Assembly: GCA_910587205.1 (NCBI GenBank)
Contig: CAJULZ010000130.1
Location: forward strand, 1-6,943
Length of the DNA: 6,943 bases
Origin: an uncultured Oscillospiraceae bacterium
GTDB lineage: Bacteria; Bacillota; Clostridia; Oscillospirales; Oscillospiraceae
Reading direction: 5' to 3'
In this document: piece after piece, positions 4,969 to 6,943 of the stretch
Numbering within the stretch: the stretch's first letter is position 1
How the letters are laid out: each line of letters begins with the position of its first letter
Translations under genes and position numbers: made by a program
Notes under the pieces: generated by a model
Told to the model about the DNA's origin: nothing
The model's input: only the letters and a program-made list of their open reading frames with translations
Database searches by the model: none

Positions 4969-6585
4969 TCAGCCCAAATATTTTTTTAACGTGTCCCGCA
5001 CCGCTCCGGGTCCCGCCAGCATCTCCCGCAGCATCCCACCGATTTTGCCCGCCAGGCCAACCTCGCACAGATTTACCGCGAACAGGGCCGGATTGGACAG
5101 AATGGGAGTCAACGCCCCATCGGGAGCGCTGGCAGGATTGCCAAGACTGACGGCGGAAAGCTGCTCTTGCAGGGCGCCCAGCATGGGGTCGCTGCTGCAC
5201 TCCATGGGCTTGCCCTGGTCGTCCGCCGCCGTCAAGTACCTCAGCCACCCCGCGATAGCCAGGGGGATATAGGTCAGGGTGGTCACATCCAGGTCGGGCC
5301 GGGAAAGGTAGCTTTTGATGGTTTCGCCAAAACGGATGGGGATCTTTTGGCTGGTGTCGGTGGCAATACGCTGGGGCACATCGGGGATGAACGGATTGGG
5401 CAGGCGCTGGTCAATGACCTCATGGATAAAATCCATAGGGCTGAAGATCTTGGGATCGACCACCACGGGAATGCCCTCGCCGTAGCCGATTTTCTCCACC
5501 AGGGCTTTCAGCTGGGGGTCCTTCATCTCGGCGGCAATGGAGTTATAACCCAGCAGGCAGCCATACACAGCCAGGGCGGTGTGAAGGGGGTTGAGGCAGG
5601 TAGTCACCTTCATCTTTTCCGTCTTGTTTACCGTGTCCCGATCAGTCATATACACCCCGGCCTCTTCCAGCGGCGGCCTGCCGTTGGGGAACCGGTCCTC
5701 AATCACCAAGTACTGGGGCCGCTCGGCATTGACAAAGGGGGCGATAAAGGTGTTCTTGCTGGTGACAATGGGGGCCATGCTCTCTATGCCCAGCCGGGTC
5801 AGAGCCTCCTCCACCGCCTTGGCCGGCCGGGGGGTGATCTTGTCGATCATAGACCAGGGGAAGGACACCTGGGCCTCGTCCGACACCCAGGCCGCGAACG
5901 CCTGGGATACATGGCCCTTTTCCAGCCAGTTTTCCACCACCGTCATGACGCTGGAGCGCAGCTTTTCCCCGTTGTGGGAGCAGTTGTCCATGCTCACCAC
6001 GGCGATGGGCGCGCCCCCCGCCTGGAACCGCGCCCACAGCAGGGCGGCGGTCATACTCATGGCATGGGCGCAACGCTCCGGGCCGTTTTCAAAATCCGCC
6101 AGCACAACGGGGAAAAACTCCCCGTTCATGTTGGTCAGGGCGTAGCCCTTTTCCGTGATGGTATAGCTTGCGATTTGCAGGGAAGGGCTGCGGAAGGCGG
6201 CGCGCAGGCGCGCCATATCCTCGGGATAGGCGTTCCCCGCCCGCAGTCCCTGGGCGATAGAGGCAATGACCTCCCTTTCCATGGTTCCATCCGGAAGCAG
6301 GGACACCATCAGGGTCATGTTGTCGCAGGGAGTATAAATTTTGTCGATGATATCGTAGTCGAAGGTGTCGGCGGCAATGATGCCGCCCGGTACCAGCTTT
6401 TTCTCCAATAGCTCCTGTTGAAGCTTGGCAATAAAGCCCCGGAAAATGTTGCCCGCGCCGAAGTGGACCCAAGTGGGACTGTTCTCCGTATCAGCGCACA
6501 TCTCCCGACAGTTAAAGGCGGGCAGCCGAACCCCCGCCTGTTCCCAGGCAGAGCGGTCCTTTAGACCCTCGTAAGATAATTTCAT
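4969..6585 (-). CDS. uxuB: Mannitol dehydrogenase-family oxidoreductase, probable fructuronate reductase
   Basis: A 538-residue cytoplasmic NAD(P)-dependent polyol/sugar-acid dehydrogenase. The Rossmann part carries the VHFGAGNIFRGF nucleotide-binding motif (40-51), and ITEKGY (143-148) and SMDNCSHNGEKL (198-209) are typical of the family. The C-terminal helical domain opens with the active-site region KVTTCLNPLHTALAVYG (326-342), containing Asn332 and His335. In this setting it most likely reduces D-fructuronate to D-mannonate in glucuronate breakdown; tagaturonate reductase or a related hexonate oxidoreductase is the main alternative. The length exceeds the roughly 480-490 residues of the enterobacterial enzymes. 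The ATG has GGAGG eight bases upstream. It lies 20 bp after the TRAP transporter gene and 22 bp before the KdgF-like gene, so the three are very likely co-transcribed. Family membership is firm; the exact substrate is inferred. Confidence 0.85.
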   Translation of the reverse strand: MKLSYEGLKDRSAWEQAGVRLPAFNCREMCADTENSPTWVHFGAGNIFRGFIAKLQQELLEKKLVPGGIIAADTFDYDIIDKIYTPCDNMTLMVSLLPDGTMEREVIASIAQGLRAGNAYPEDMARLRAAFRSPSLQIASYTITEKGYALTNMNGEFFPVVLADFENGPERCAHAMSMTAALLWARFQAGGAPIAVVSMDNCSHNGEKLRSSVMTVVENWLEKGHVSQAFAAWVSDEAQVSFPWSMIDKITPRPAKAVEEALTRLGIESMAPIVTSKNTFIAPFVNAERPQYLVIEDRFPNGRPPLEEAGVYMTDRDTVNKTEKMKVTTCLNPLHTALAVYGCLLGYNSIAAEMKDPQLKALVEKIGYGEGIPVVVDPKIFSPMDFIHEVIDQRLPNPFIPDVPQRIATDTSQKIPIRFGETIKSYLSRPDLDVTTLTYIPLAIAGWLRYLTAADDQGKPMECSSDPMLGALQEQLSAVSLGNPASAPDGALTPILSNPALFAVNLCEVGLAGKIGGMLREMLAGPGAVRDTLKKYLG

Positions 6586-6605
6586 CGTCCGGTCCTCCGG
6601 TTTTC

Positions 6606-6943
6606 CTATTTAAAGAACAGCAGCGGCACGGTGGGTTCATAGCCGCCCAGCAACTTGGGGATGGCGAGGCTGATATCCGGGATAAAGGAGATCAGCAGCA
6701 GGGCCACAATCATGCACAGGTAGAAGGGCAGGGTGGCCTTGACCACCTTCTCCATGGGCCGCTTGGCCACGGCGGAGCCGATGAACAGCACCGCGCCCAC
6801 CGGGGGCGTCAGCAGGCCGATGCCGCAGTTGAGCACCACGATGATGCCGAACTGGACGGGGTCCAGGCCGCAGAACTGGGTGGCGATGGGCAGCAGGATG
6901 GGGGTGGCGATGAGGATGATGGGGGCCATGTCCATGATCATAC
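6606..6943 (-). CDS. dctM: TRAP transporter large membrane subunit, DctM-like, C-terminal part
   Basis: Only the last 111 or so codons are present; the gene runs off the right edge, and the full protein is usually about 425-440 residues. The segment shows the end of the DctM family: a membrane helix with MDMAPIILIATPILLPIA, a GLDPVQFGII loop, then NCGIGLLTPPVGAVLF with the conserved LTPPVG, and a last hydrophobic helix before a short tail ending in LLFFK. TRAP systems use an ion gradient and a periplasmic or lipid-anchored binding protein to import organic acids. The next genes suggest a hexuronate or related sugar acid as substrate. The small membrane subunit and binding protein would be expected upstream, beyond the window. 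The first visible Met is not claimed as a start. Confidence 0.88.
   Translation of the reverse strand, partial: MIMDMAPIILIATPILLPIATQFCGLDPVQFGIIVVLNCGIGLLTPPVGAVLFIGSAVAKRPMEKVVKATLPFYLCMIVALLLISFIPDISLAIPKLLGGYEPTVPLLFFK

Noticed and set aside
5167..6411. Plus-strand open frame of 414 codons opposite the oxidoreductase gene
   Set aside because: It has His/Gly-rich low-information composition and no ribosome binding site, and lies wholly inside a gene with conserved mannitol dehydrogenase motifs. It is an antisense shadow.

Overview
The window looks like a piece of a GC-rich, Gram-positive gut-type Clostridia genome, most likely Oscillospiraceae or a neighbouring family. This is inferred from the strongly GC-biased coding sequence, the AGGAGG-type ribosome binding sites, the use of GTG/TTG starts, and a glycoside hydrolase family 3 (GH3) enzyme with the reversed domain order known from ruminal and gut Clostridia. 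No marker gene is present, so the taxonomic call stays an inference.

Left half (1-4332): a large minus-strand gene (122-3607) encodes a membrane-anchored GH3 glycosidase. Its C-terminal-type domain comes first, then a fibronectin-III-like domain, then the (beta/alpha)8-type domain. One transmembrane helix precedes these domains and two follow them, and the protein ends in two nearly identical ~95-residue repeats. A TetR/AcrR-type regulator (3742-4332, plus strand) is divergent from it. The gap between them is AT-rich and holds two good sigma-A-type promoters whose -10 boxes overlap, plus short palindromes lying across the promoter elements. The simplest model is that the regulator represses both itself and the glycosidase. 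At the far left edge (1-80) there is a possible promoter and a strong Shine-Dalgarno-like sequence on the minus strand for a gene outside the window.

Right half (4578-6943): a tight minus-strand operon, cut by the right edge, encodes in transcription order the large membrane subunit of a TRAP transporter (partial, dctM-like), a long-chain mannitol-dehydrogenase-family oxidoreductase (probably fructuronate reductase, uxuB-like) and a small cupin resembling KdgF. The gaps are 20 and 22 bp, each holding a ribosome binding site. Together they suggest uptake and breakdown of hexuronates. The transporter would import a sugar acid, KdgF would linearise unsaturated uronates released by lyases or unsaturated glucuronyl hydrolases, and the reductase would turn D-fructuronate into D-mannonate. 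These branches meet at 2-keto-3-deoxygluconate. The later enzymes (uxuA, kdgK, eda) are not in the window.

The two halves converge over a 245-bp gap (4333-4577) with no convincing gene. A perfect 14-bp GC-rich hairpin (4527-4557) sits just past the cupin stop and probably ends the uronate operon. Nothing here is clearly a new defence or mobile system. The most unusual items are the duplicated C-terminal domain on a membrane-anchored reversed-order GH3 and the compact overlapping divergent control region.
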